Source: Miscanthus floridulus | Lineage: Eukaryota; Streptophyta; Magnoliopsida; Poales; Poaceae | Reading direction: 5' to 3' | Assembly (NCBI RefSeq): GCF_019320115.1 | Contig: NC_089598.1 | Location: 24,954,564-25,018,563, forward strand | Length of the DNA stretch: 64,000 nt | In this document: positions 20,989 to 32,488 of the stretch, piece by piece | How the letters are laid out: each line of letters begins with the position of its first letter | How positions within the stretch are numbered: position 1 is the first letter of the stretch | Translations under genes and position numbers: made by a program | Notes under the pieces: generated by a model | Databases searched by the model: none | Seen by the model: only the letters and a program-made list of their open reading frames with translations | Told to the model about the DNA's origin: nothing

Positions 20989-22056
20989 TATCAGTGCAAA
21001 AAGTGACCAACAAGTAAATATTTATAGTTTTGTCGTACGTTGTGATCGGATGTGGCCTAGCACTCAATGACACAGGGTTTATACTGGCTCAGCAATATGC
21101 CCTACGTCTAGTTTCAGTCGGTCGGTGACTTTATTCCTGAGCCCAGGTGCTCGAAGTTTGCAGTGGGGTTACAAACGAGTGGGAATGAGAAGGGGGTGTT
21201 AAAGGTCCGGTCAGGCTCCGAACCGAAGGGCCAAGAGTGACGGGAGCTTCAACGTGCGCTAAGTATTGGAACGTACGCCCTGTATAGCTTTAGAGTTCTA
21301 AAGCTATGGAGCTGTTCGAGTGCTCAGAATGTCTAAGCTAAGCGGAGAAAGAGTCAGAAAAATGACCGTCCCCCTTTTAGGAGAGAGCGCATCCCCTTTT
21401 ATAGGTGAAGGGGACGGCCTTACAAGTTGAGAGAGAGAGAAAGAGTGTGTGTCCTAGTCTTGTTGCCCACGCCGTCGGGTACAAGACAGTTTGTCGACGC
21501 CCACAATACTGTTAACGTCCAGATGCATGCGGCAGGCTCCATCGTGTTCTTCTGGTATGGCAAATGTCGGCGTCTACCATACAGTAGGACAAATGTCAGC
21601 GCCCATAACACTATTCGTGTTCTGACATGTCTGAAAGGTTGCAAAACACCCTTCTGGCATGGCCTGGCGGTACTGTCCCACAGGTGCGTAGGGTACGGTC
21701 CTCGGTATTGCGGTTGACTTGAATGCCTTACCTTATCTGCTCCACCTGATTCTTGGATCCTTACCGAGCGGGCGTCCCCGGTCGGTTGTTCCCAGTCGGC
21801 TCCGACCGCGCCGGTCGGAGAAGAGCTGTAAGTAGAGGTTCGGTGTATTCCCGGTCGGAAAAGCGAGTCAGAGTCAGAAGCGAGCGTCGTCCCCTCCTTG
21901 GCTAGACCTTCCGGTCAGAGACTGGATCACTCTACCGGCCTGTCGTTAGGTATCTGGGCCGGCCCAGGAGTCACGCGTCATTGTGATGCCGTCTGCTGGG
22001 CCGAGTTTTTGCTGGGAAGCGGGCCCATTGGGGAACCTGGGTTTATGAACCCGACA
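20989..22056 (-). repeat. 3' LTR of the gypsy element
   Basis: About 1.07 kb. On the plus strand it starts tatcagtgcaaaaagtg and ends gaacccgaca; the TG start has mutated to TA. A minus-strand TATA box (complement of ttttatagg, near 21397) and a GA-rich microsatellite near 21428 are present. It is paired with 34624-35699. Confidence 0.92.
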
Positions 22057-24040
22057 GGAGCCCCCGAGCCCTTTTGGGACTTTTATGAAGTCGTGAAGGG
22101 GATGTTCATACTTGTTGCATGAGAGCAACGGATGGGTGTAAGATCGTGAGTCGCCGTTGGGCGCGACGGAGCGCGAACCCACGCGCCGGGCGCGGCTAAG
22201 GGGTCGGGCGCGACGGCCAGGCGTCAGACCGACGAATCATCATGCTGATCAGCGGTCGTACTGGATTTAGGCAGCATAGTGACCATACGTCTGTCACTGT
22301 GGGTCGATGTGAGTCCCCTAGAACGTCATGTCGCGGAGACAGGTCGTGCTGAGACGCGACCGCTCCCTGTACGATGTCAGAAGTTTGACCTGGGGTTGTA
22401 CTTTCTGGCCCGTACTGGTTGGCGGCGGCGTGAGCTTCCGTTAGGGACCGTGTCCAAGGGATCGGGCAAAGCGGGGCCAGCCCTCAGATGTCGGGCGAGG
22501 TGGAGCCAGCCCCCAAACGTCGGCCGAGGCGGAGCCTACCCTCGGGGGTCAGCCGAAGCGGAGCCTGCCCTCGGGGGTCGGACGAGGCGGAGCCTAGCAA
22601 GGGGCGTGGCCTTGGTGGTCCTAGAAATCGCCTGGGGGATTTTTTGACTTGCCAGCGGATGCGCGCAAGCGCACCCGGTGGGTGTAGCCCCCGGGCGATT
22701 CGGGTAGAATCGCCTAGGGGATTTTTTGACTTGCCAACGGTCTGAGCCATCATTTCCAGGGGCGTGGACCCAGGCGTCGGGCGCCAACCCAAACATCGGG
22801 CGCGGCTGGGGGGTCGGGCGCGACGGAGCGTGGACCCAAGTGCCGTGCGTGGCCGAGGGGTTGGTCTAGTTTCGTGCTTTACCCCATCCACGGTTTTCTG
22901 CAACCGGAGGGGCTGAGCTAACGTCGCTTGCCTCGATGGCTCGAGTGACGTGCTCGGTGAGCTCTCTAACGAGTATGTCCGAGTGGAATCCGGGTTCGTC
23001 ATTCGTAACGAGGTCGGCATAGCCCTCATGTGGCATTCCACTGCTCCTTAACCCACCTCTCGGCAGATGCCTGAGCCGTTCTGGAGAACGACTCAGGCGA
23101 CCCGCTGGCCTACCCTTGATGGAGATTCTGTGGGTATGGCTCGAGGTTAGGATCGAACGAGAAGGTCAAGATGACCCTATCTGCTTCTGAGCAGATCAGG
23201 TGAGGGCCGCTGGGGCTCATCTGTGTTTTCTCCCCTGGCTCTGTTTGACACGAGGCGGCCTCGAGCCCTTCGCGGGCCGACCTTCAAACCCTGGCCGGTC
23301 GTCGCTCATGTCGAATGAGGCGACTACCGCTTCGTGACGCAACACAAAGCGTTGTGATGCATTAATTTGATATGCAATGCTTTGGATGTATGGGATGAAT
23401 GAATGATTGCATGGATGAATGTGTGAATGCGTGTATAAGGAAGGATGAATGAATGATTATGCATTAGAAAATAAAATAAAGTATGAAGGTTTGGTAAAGA
23501 TACCTTAATGACTTGAGTGGCGGGTTTGAGAAGCTCTTATCGGATGTCCGAATGGGATCCGTGTTCATCATTCGTGACGGAGTCGGTGTAGCCCGCATGG
23601 GGCATCACACTGCTCCATACCTGTCTCTCGGCAGTCGCTTGAGCCGTCCGATTGACTCAGGTAGCCCGTTGGTCTTTCCTCGACGGAGATCCTATTGGTG
23701 GGCCCTTCCAAACCCTGCCTGGGAAGGCAGAGGGTCATTTGCATGTGGTTGCGCCATGTTTCCTACACCTGGGTCGTGGTAGTGGTGGGCCCAACCCAGG
23801 CCACATCCCGTTTTAACCGGGTGATGTTTCGTTGGGCAGGGCGTGTCCCATCGCATGCCTTTCCGCATTAAATAGGGAAAGGGAGAGGGTTTTCGTCCCA
23901 TTCCTTCGCCTTTCTCCACCTGTCGCCTCTCCTTCTTCCTTCTCGCCAAGCTCGTTTGTGCGCCGCGGTGGTTTCTAGGAGAGAGAGGGTAAAGCGAGGG
24001 AGAGGAGAACTCATAGATTCGTTCATGAATTCGGAGCGCG
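22057..24040 (-). other. Region between antisense ORF and 3' LTR, with internal repeats
   Basis: Non-coding part of the gypsy element. Three tandem units of about 36 bp containing cggagcct and cctcgggggtc lie at about 22490-22600. A 29-bp motif (tcgcctgggggattttttga, then cttgcca) occurs at 22627 and again 84 bp on. A diverged block of about 200 bp at 22945-23150 recurs at 23510-23705 (tgtccga.tgg.atccg, then ggcattcca/ggcatcaca). A TATA-like attaaatagg at about 23866 lies upstream of the plus-strand ORF. Confidence 0.6.
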
Positions 24041-27000
24041 ATGTCGAACTGGAGGCCATCCAACGTATACGAGGCGGTGCTGGCCGCCTTCACTGAGAAG
24101 GGGCTGCTCCAGCCAAAGGAGGTGGCGCATTAGAGGGCTCCTACGCTAGGGGAAGCTGTTCTGCGACCACAGGCCAATGAGGTTGTCTCCTTCCTCACCT
24201 TCCACGAGCGCGGGCTTGGATATCCCACGCACTGGTTCTTGCGTGGGCTCCTCAACGAGTGGGGCCTGGAGCTACAGCACCTCAATCCGACTGGGGTGTT
24301 GCACGTTGCCGGTTTTGTCACCATCTGTGAGGCCTTCCTCGGGATGGAGCCGCACATGGATCTCTTCCGGTGGATCTTCATCGGGCGAGCCTTGTCGGAG
24401 GGGAAGCCACCCAGAACCGCGTCGGTTGGGGGCTTCGCCTTATAGAAGAAGCCTAGGCCGTCGGGCTCCTATCCCGCATACTCCCACTGCGACTCCAATC
24501 GGGGGTGGCATGGCGAGTGGTTCTACATCAGGAACCCAGCGAAGGCACCATTTCCGCCGTTCATCGGAAGAAGGCCGGAGAGGCGGGAGAGCTGGTCGTG
24601 GGGTCCCTCCAGTTGATAGAACAAGCTGGATGTCATCAAGGTGGAGCTTCAGAAGCTGGTGCAGCACAGTCTCGATGGGCTGCGGGTATTCCACACCTTC
24701 TTCCATCGTCGAGTCGCCCTGCTGGTTGAGAGGAGGCGGCCGATGTGGGCGTACTCCGGCCCAACGGATCCCGACCACGTGTCGCTGGAGGAGTTGCCGA
24801 AGGATGAAGTCTAGAGTTGACTCGACCGGGTGCTGCAACTGAGGGATAAAGGGTCCCATGAAGGAAAGCCCAGACCTCTTCACGCCGCGAAGCTGTCCAA
24901 TCTAGTATGTTCCCCTCTTTTTATTCAGTGGCCTTTTTCCTTCTTGCTTTCCCTTGTTTTGACTTCAAGTCATTCGTTTTGTAGGGGCTCATGGGTTACA
25001 GATCCCGGCCACATCTTCCGAGGGGGCCAGAGGGCATAGCTCGACAAGCTGCTCTAAAGGGGCAGCGGTTGCCAAAAAGAAGAGAGCTGAGAAGGCCTGG
25101 AGGAGGTTCGAGAAGGAGAAGGAAATCGGACGGCGGGTCTGGGCGGGCGAAAGTAGGAGCGACATGGAGGCGACGCGAGTACCTCCAAGGATGAAGGAGA
25201 CAGTGGCGTCGTCGTGACCTCGGTGGAGCGTCGTGAGCCTACAGCTGCGTCCGTCAGTGGTGGGCGAGATACGGAGACGACGTTCCTAAGTCAAGGAAGC
25301 GCGCCGCGAGCTTGGACACCGCCGTCGAGCGAGAGGCGAAGCGGGCGCGGTCGCCACACCCTTCGGAGGCGTCGTTGGCTTCGCACCCTCCTGCTCTGAG
25401 CGTGGCGGGGCATGCTGGCCGATCGGAGTAGGCATCGTTGGCTTCGCACACCCTGTTCCGAGCGTGGCAGGGCACGCCGACCGGTTGGAGGAGCGTGCCC
25501 ATACCCCAGCATCTTTGGGGTCGGCACGTGCGCGTGACCCACAACAGGGAGATGCCACGTCAGTTGCTCCGGTGGGTGCGCCACGAGCCGACGATCGTGG
25601 CTATTTGTGGGCCGATCGGGAACCGATCGGGTCGACTCCTCCCTCGGTCGATAAGAGGGGGCGCGGGTCGCGACCCGTGAGCGGTCCTCGTCCGGTAGGC
25701 TCGTCGCCTACGGGTCGAGGCTTCAGGGCCCTACCACTTTCGTCTAGTATGTATCTATGTTCCTTTTCGATCTCACAGTTGAGTTGTTTGAGCGCGACTA
25801 ACCTGTACTTATTTGACAGCGGCCAGGGATTGACGGGACTGGGCATTGCCCCGCCTCCCGTGCGGGAGGAGTGGAGACCCAACCTGCAGCGAGTCGCGAT
25901 GAGCGGCGGGGAAAGCAGACTGGCGATGGTGCGACCTTCCCTTCTAGGGGTTGCACCCTCCCAGCCGGTTGCGAGTACGGCGACAGCGGTGGTGGCGGCG
26001 ATCCCCGTGGTGACGGCGGAGGTTGGGTCAGAGGTGACCCTTGCGATCCCTCCCCCAACAGCCACGGCGGAAGAGAGGAGGGAAACCGGGCTTCATGCCT
26101 CGCCCGGTGGAGGAACGCATGGTTCGCCCTCCTGGTCAGAGCTGGAGGGGTCAGGAGGAGATGTGGCCAAGCCGAAGGCAGAACATCCGCCAGTGGGCCA
26201 TGAAGTTTAGATAGTGGAGATCCCCTGCTCCATTGAGGCAGGCACTAGGGTGGAGATGTCAACCATCCCGCCGTCGTAGGAGTTGGCGATGGTCCGGTCA
26301 TCGCACGATATTGCGATGGCTGGATCTTCTAGCGGGTTGGGGGCGACCTGCGAGCTGGTGTGGCCCTACCCTGGCGACCCGAGGAAGGCTTGGTTCGTCC
26401 TTCGCGATAAGGAGGAGGTGGGGCTCTGGCACTTGCTTGAGGAGAGAGGACTGTCGATGGAGTCCAATCTCGCCCAAACCAAGGCGAGGCTTAAGGAGGC
26501 CTTGGAGAGGGTTGAGCTCATCCATCAGGCGGTTTCAGTCGACCTGTCGCACGTCGCAGAGGTAAGCTTTCTATGTTTTTAGCATTTGTCCTTGACTCCT
26601 TAGTCTTTCACTGGTTGTTTCAGCCTGTTTGTTTCTCGCTTTACAGGATTTAGAGGCAATGTTGATCCGCAAGTCCCATTTCCATTAGGAGGAACACGGT
26701 CGGATGGAGCGAGAAGCCACAATATCACGGCGGGTCGATGAGCTTGAGCGCCAGCTGGAATCCGCCGGCCATGAGTCCCAAGACCGGGCGGCCGAGGCGA
26801 CGAGAGCGTGGGCAGCGAAACTGCTTGCGACGGAACAGGCGACTGCTGCCGAGTGGGGACTCGACGCAGCGAAGGTTCACCTGGCGGAGACTGAGGTGGC
26901 GCTCCAGAAGTCCTTGGAGGCTCTGGAGACAGAGCGAAAGGCCCGATCAAAGGCTGATCAAGAAGTGCTCATGCTCTGGGGGCAGGTGCTTGGGGCGGAA

Positions 27001-27761
27001 GAGTCGAACGTGACCCAGCAAGAGGAAGGACTCTCCATCCTCGAAAGCACCCACCTTGGTATGTATATGTTCCACCTTTGGTTGATGCCTTGGTTTTTTC
27101 TTTCCTTTGTTTCTGAACTTGTCGTCCTTTTTCCAGAACTGGGTGGAAAAATTGGTTTCCTGGAGCGAGAGCTGGAGACAACTAAGGCGGCGATTGGTCG
27201 GAGCACGGAGGCTCTAGCCAATTCCCTTGAAGAGCGACGTGCTCTCGAGGGGGAGCTCGACCAGATTCGCAATGTCGCCCAGGTGGTCGTTTACGAGGTG
27301 TTTGGGTCGGCACCGAGCACCAGTACGCCCGCCGTCTAGCTGACAGAGGTCCCGAATGAAGTTCGGGCGCTCATCTTCGACGGGATGTTCTATGGGACAT
27401 TGGGGGTGCTGACCTCAGTGGCAACGCACCACCCAGACCTAGACTTCACCGCCATCTGCAGAGGGTACACCGACAGCTGGAGCACGGATGCAATCCATGC
27501 GCTTGGGAGAGCTTGGTGCCATACGCACAGATGGTTGCCGAGCAAGTCTTCGCGCAGTGGGTGATGGAGGCTCGCCGTTCGAGCGTGGCTGAAGGCGTGC
27601 GCCAGGAAGACGTCATCCAGCCTGCGGACGGAGTGGAGACCGGGTCAGAAATGAGCGTCGTCCCGCCTCTGACCGAGCCGAACGTCATCCCGTCAGAAAG
27701 CGAGCAACCCTTATCCTCGTCAACCGTGACATCAGCCGATGCCGCCGGGCGGCCACAATAG
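24041..27761 (+). pseudogene. Antisense extra ORF of the gypsy element ('putative gypsy type transposon' domain, PF04195-like)
   Basis: Lies opposite to gag-pol, as in Retand-group elements. ATG 24041 starts a protein like the grass PF04195 family (EVVSFLTFHERGLGYPTHWF; VTICEAFLGMEPHMDLFRWI). A basic and Ser/Pro-rich middle follows, then a long coiled coil at about 26700-27300 (for example RRVDELERQLESAG). Apparent introns interrupt it: 24905-24983, 25748-25819, 26562-26647 and 27059-27136, each with gt...ag and T-rich acceptors. Stops occur in the first exon (near 24131 and 24443), so this copy is dead. The function of the family is not known to me; the structure resembles a captured host gene. 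Intron positions are inferred from splice signals and frame. Confidence 0.6.
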
Positions 27762-28072
27762 AATTTAGAGTAGAAGCAGTCAGTATATGTAAAAGATAAG
27801 TTCGTGGGAGAGCCCCTGTGTGAATAGTTTTTTTGTATTCATGAATACTTCAATTTTGTTTTGTGATGGAATCACTTCGTAAGAGGAAGCTTGTCCCATC
27901 CGTTCCTTGTTTTTACCTTAGCATAGCTTTGTTTTTTATCCTTTCTTTTTCGCACCTGCCCGTTTGACCCGTAGGCTGCAACCTTAAGAACCCGGGCGTG
28001 GCCCGCGAGGCTCAGCTGCTCGTAACCGTAGGTCGTGGCGGGGTGTGATCGGTCGGGAGTTTAAAACATAAG

Positions 28073-29084
28073 TTACATAGGGTAATTAAAGGAACGAACT
28101 ACCCTTTCGTTTGGGTGAAAAGTATTTACTATATGATAGTAAAAAAGAGAGGTGGTATCGCACCCTCGTGGAGCCCCCGAGCGACCCAGGCCGAGAGTGC
28201 TCAGGCTGGGGTGCTTGTAGGAGCAAACGTTGAATGAAAGAAAATGGTAAGACCAAGCTTTAGGGGAAGAAACGACGTAACTGTTCGATGTTCCATGTGT
28301 TGGTGAGAACGTTGCGTTGTCGTCCTTCAGTCGGTAGGTGCCCGGTCGGATCACCTCAGCCACCGTATAGGGTCCTTCCCATGGCGGAGAGAGTATGTTT
28401 CTCCTTGGTTGATTGGGTTCTTCGGAGCACGGGATCACCGACCTCGAGGATCCTCCATCTGATTTTTCTTTCATGGTACCAGCAGAGAGTTTGTTGGTAG
28501 CGAGTGGAGCGGATGACGGTCGTCTCGCGAGCCTCCTCGAGTAGGTCAACCGCGTCCTGCTAAGCCTCCGTGGCTCGGTCTTGATCGAAGGCCTTCACTC
28601 TTGGGGCGTTGTGGTCGAGGTTGGAGGGCAGCACCACTTCAGCTCTGTAGGCCAGGAAGAAAGGTGTGAATCTTGTGGATCGGTTCGAGGTCTTTCTCAG
28701 GCTCCAGAGGATCGCTGGGACCTCTACAACCCATCGTCTGGCATACTTATTAAGTCGGTCGAAGATGCATGGTTTAAGTCCTTGGAGGACCATGCCATTG
28801 GCCCATTCGACCTGACCGTTAGTACGTGGATGTCCGACCTCCCAGTCGATCCTGATGCCATATCCATCACAGAAGTCCAAGAACTTCTCGGTGAAGTTAG
28901 TTCTGTGGTCAGTGATGATACAGTTAGGACCACCAAAACGATAGATGATGTCAAGGAAGAATTTGACCGCCTCTTCTGAGCGAATGTTGGTGATGGGCTT
29001 CGCCTCTATCCACTTGGTGAATTTGTCCACCGCTATGAGTAGGTGGGTGAAGCCACCCAGGCCCTTTTTGAGGGGTCCTACCAT
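28073..29084 (-). pseudogene. Integrase of the gypsy element
   Basis: Catalytic core at 29084-28560: first Asp in AVDKFTKWIEAKPI, second Asp in IITDHRTNFTEKF (the usual NGT after the Asp is altered), and HPRTNGQVEWANGMV with the Glu region. The C-terminal part (28549-28073) has GPYTVAEVIRPGTYRLKDD, usual for Retand integrases, and no chromodomain. The parts are in separate frames. It would integrate cDNA, but this copy is broken. Confidence 0.85.
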
Positions 29085-29738
29085 GTCGAGGCCCTAGACT
29101 GCGAATGGTCAGGTGATGCGGATGGTTTGAAGCTCCTATGCTGGCAAGTGAGTTTGCTGAGAGTAGAACTAGCATCCTTCACACCCGCGGACGACCTCCT
29201 CTACATCTCGCAACGTAGTGTGCTAGTAAAAACCTTGGCGAAAGGCTTTTCCGACCAACAACCTTGGGGCCACATGGTGTCCACAGATTCTGGCATGGAC
29301 CTCGAGGAGGAGCTGTTTCCCTTGGTTGGTAGGGATGCACTTCATGAGTACTCCCGATGGACTTCGTTTGTAAAGTTCATTACCGAATGTGACGAACATC
29401 TTGGCACGTCGAGCGATTCATCGTGCTTCAGTCCTTTCTGGTGGAAGAATCTCCTCGAGGAGGTAGGTGAGTAGTGGTGCTCTCTAGTCAGTTTGATCGA
29501 GTGCTAATACGACGACGTCGGTGGGCGACGCCGTCATGGGGGCATCAAGGTCGAAGCCCCCGAGTGTCAGGTTGGTGTCGGAGCGTGTCTGGATCGAACC
29601 TTCTAGGATGCGGGTAGATGGCTCGTGAAGGTCATTGATGAAGACCCCATCTAGAGACGGAACCCGCCTGGCAGCCAATTTTACGAGAAAATCGGCGGCA
29701 TCGTTGTCCTTTCAGGGGACATGATATAGTTCGATTCC
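29085..29738 (-). pseudogene. Integrase N-terminal/linker region of the gypsy element, decayed
   Basis: Lies between the second RNase H and the integrase core, where a zinc-binding HHCC module is expected. Short minus-strand frames are interrupted by stops and no complete module could be read. Confidence 0.4.
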
Positions 29739-30041
29739 CTAGAATTTGTCCTCGAGCTTGCGCACCTCCTGACAATATGCTGCCATGAGGGGGATTTTGC
29801 AAGAGGACTCCTTCATGACTTGGTCAACGACCAACTCCGAGTCGCCGCGAACATACAACCGCATAGCGCCGAGCTTAATGGCAATGCGCAGTCCATTTAT
29901 GAGGGCCTCGTATTTCACGGCGTTGTTTGAGGCCAAAAAGTGGAGACGGATCACGTAGCGTAGCCTGCTCCCATCCGGGGAGATCAGAACCACTCTAGCC
30001 CCCGAGCCAAGCGCCACCATCGACCCGTCGAAGTACATCAT
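29739..30041 (-). pseudogene. Second (archaeal-type) RNase H domain of the gypsy element
   Basis: Reads MMYFDGSMVALGSGARVVLI, then NAVKYEALINGLRIAIKLGA and YVRGDSELVVDQVMKE, the DG, E and D motifs of RNase HI. It lies after the regular RT-linked RNase H. A second RNase H domain at this site is known from Tat-lineage elements. It supports the lineage call and is not a host gene. Confidence 0.8.
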
Positions 30042-30503
30042 CTAGTACTCGTGGGTGATGTCTAGGGTCGGGAGCTGGACCTCCGTCCATTCGGTGACAA
30101 AGTCCACGAGAGCCTGAGACTTAATAGCGGTGCAGGGGATATACCTGATGTCCTGGCCCATTAGCTCGAGTGCCCACTTAGAGATCCATCCCACGGCGTC
30201 ACGGTTGCGGACGATGTCTCCTAGTGGGAATGAAGTGACGACCATGACTTTGTGATCGGTGAAGTAGTGCAGAAGCTTCTGAGTCGCCATCAGCACAGCG
30301 TATAGAAGTTTCTGCACCTGGGGGTACTGAACGTTGGCGTTGGTGAGTACCTCCTCGATGAAGTATACGGGTCGTTGGACCTTCAGGTGGTGTCCCGGCT
30401 CCTCCCTTTCGACGACTAGGGCGGCGCTCAAGACGTGGTTGCTTGCTGCTATATAGAGGAGGAGGGGTTCTCCCCATTTGGGAGCGACAAGGATTGGGGC
30501 CAA
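30042..30503 (-). pseudogene. RT-linked RNase H of the gypsy element
   Basis: Contains LLLYIAASNHVLSAALVVER, then QRPVYFIEEVLTNANVQYPQ and a C-terminal WALELMGQDIRYIPCTAIKS, typical of gypsy RNase H. It follows the RT domain after a stop and lies directly before the second RNase H. Confidence 0.85.
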
Positions 30504-30536
30504 CGTCAGTGATGTTTTGAGGCTTTCCAGGGACTG

Positions 30537-31232
30537 CTATGCCTCCTCAGTCCAGACGAACGCGTCTGTCTTTTTGAGAAGCTTGTAGAGAGGCATCCCC
30601 CGCTCGCCTAGCCGGGAGATGAACCGGCTCAGGGCGGCCAAACAGTCAGTGAGCCTTTGTACGCCCTTGACATTACGTATAGGGCCCATGTTGGAGATGG
30701 CTATGATTTTTTTGGGGTTGGCCTCGATACCACGTTTGGACATGATGTATCCAAGCAGCTTCCCCTTCGGAACCCTGAAAACACATTTTTCAAGATTCAA
30801 TTTGATGCTAAACCTTCGGAGGTTTGCGAACGTTGCGGCCAAGTTCACGATCAGGTCGCAAGCTTGAGCCGTTTTGACCACTATTTCATCTACATAGACG
30901 ACGATCGTTGGTTTTGGCTGCTCGACTTGGTCAGGCTGGCCGTGCGGGTCGATTTGGTCGGCGAAGCATTGCTGCATGCACCGTTCATAGGTGGCGCCAG
31001 CATTCTTCAGACCGAAAGGCATGGTTAAGTAGCAGTATGAACCATATGGGGTGATGAATGAAGTTGCGAGCTGGTCGGACTCTTTCATCGCGATCTGGTG
31101 GTAGCCTGAGTAGGCGTCTAGAAAGGAGAGAATTTCGCATCCTGCGATGGAGTTGACTATCTGGTCTATGCGTAGCAAAGGAAAATGGTCCTTCAGACAC
31201 GTCTTGTTGAGGCCAGTATAATCAACGCACAT
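30537..31232 (-). pseudogene. Reverse transcriptase of the gypsy element
   Basis: Shows the canonical blocks MCVDYTGLNKTCLKDHFPLL, SFLDAYSGYHQIAMKESDQL and TMPFGLKNAGATYERCMQ, and the catalytic block as YVDE where the family has YVDD. With one catalytic Asp replaced and stops at both borders, this copy is inactive. Confidence 0.9.
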
Positions 31233-31399
31233 TCTCTATTTCCTGGTCTTCTTTTTAACAAGAACAGGATTGGCAAGCTAGTCGGAGTGGTATACCTCTT
31301 TGATGAATCCCGCCGCCAGGAGTTTGGTGATCTCCTCGCCTATGGCCATGCGCCTCTTGTCGTCAAAGCGACGCAGTCGTTGCTTGGTGGGCTTTGAGC

Positions 31400-32488
31400 C
31401 TAGGACGAGGTGTAATACGTGCTCGGCGACCTCCCATGGTATGCATGGCATGTCAGAAGGTTTCCATGTGAAGACATCGCAATTGGCGCATAGAAAGTCA
31501 GCGAGCTCGCATTCCTATTTGGCCGGGAGCTTGGCCTCGATCCGCACCGTCTTGGTTGGGTCGGTGGGGTCAATCCCCACCGCCTTAGTTTCCTCGAGTG
31601 GGTGGAAGGCAGTCGAGGAGGTTGACTTGTTGCAGTCCGGGACTGCTGGAGTCGATGAATTTTCGAGCTAAGGGAGCTCAGCTGAGTTGATGACGGCACT
31701 GGCGAGCTCATAATGCTCGTGGTCGCACGTGTAGGCATGCGAAAAGGTGCTACCCATAGTGATGACGCCGTTGGTCCCGGCATCTTCAACTTGAGGTATG
31801 TGTAGTTGGGGATCGCCATGAACTTGACGTAGCATGGTCGCCCCAAGATGGCGTGGTAGGACCCTGGGAAGTCCACCACCTTGAAGGTGAGGACCTCCGA
31901 GCAAAAGTTAGCTCTGTCGCCAAACGTGATGGGCAGGTCGATCTGCCCGAGCGGGTATGCCTGCGTCCCTGGGATCACACCGTGGAAGGGAGAGCTCTCT
32001 AGGCGGAGCTCCGACTGGGGGATGCACATGGCGTCGAGGGTGTCGACGTAGAGAATGTTGGGGCCGTTGCCTCCGTCCATCAGCACCTTGGTGAGGCGCT
32101 TCTTGTGGACAATGGGGTCGACGACGAGCGGGTAGCGACCTGGTCTGGCGACGTGGGAAGGATGGTCCCTGTGATCAAAAGTGATCGGAGATTCTGACCA
32201 GCTAAGGAAAGAGGTGATGGCCGTTTTGGTGACGCATGACTCTCTATAGCGTACTTTGTGCTGGCACTTGGAGTAGATGGCATCAGATCCCCCAAAGATC
32301 ATGAGGCATTCCTCGGGATTGGGAAAGTCGTCCCCATCCTTGCCCGCCATGCCTCCTTTCTTGGTCGTTGCCTCCTTGCCCTTTCCTTCTTTTGATCCGC
32401 TGGCCTGTCGCAGAAAGCGCTTGAGGAGTTCGCAATCTTTGTAGAGGTGCTTGATGGGGTAGGCGTCGTTGGTGCATGGGCCCTCCAT
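31400..32488 (-). pseudogene. Gag C-terminus and aspartic protease of the gypsy element
   Basis: N-terminal part with a Cys/His remnant (YPIKHLYKDCELLKRFL). The protease follows, with its active site as VLMDGGNGPNILY and the flap/second lobe as HAILGRPCYVKFMAIPNYTY. After about residue 240 the frame changes and the rest is noise. Confidence 0.75.

Noticed and set aside
28581..29474. Plus-strand ORFs opposite the integrase region
   Set aside because: Shadows of the minus-strand integrase, which has recognisable catalytic motifs.
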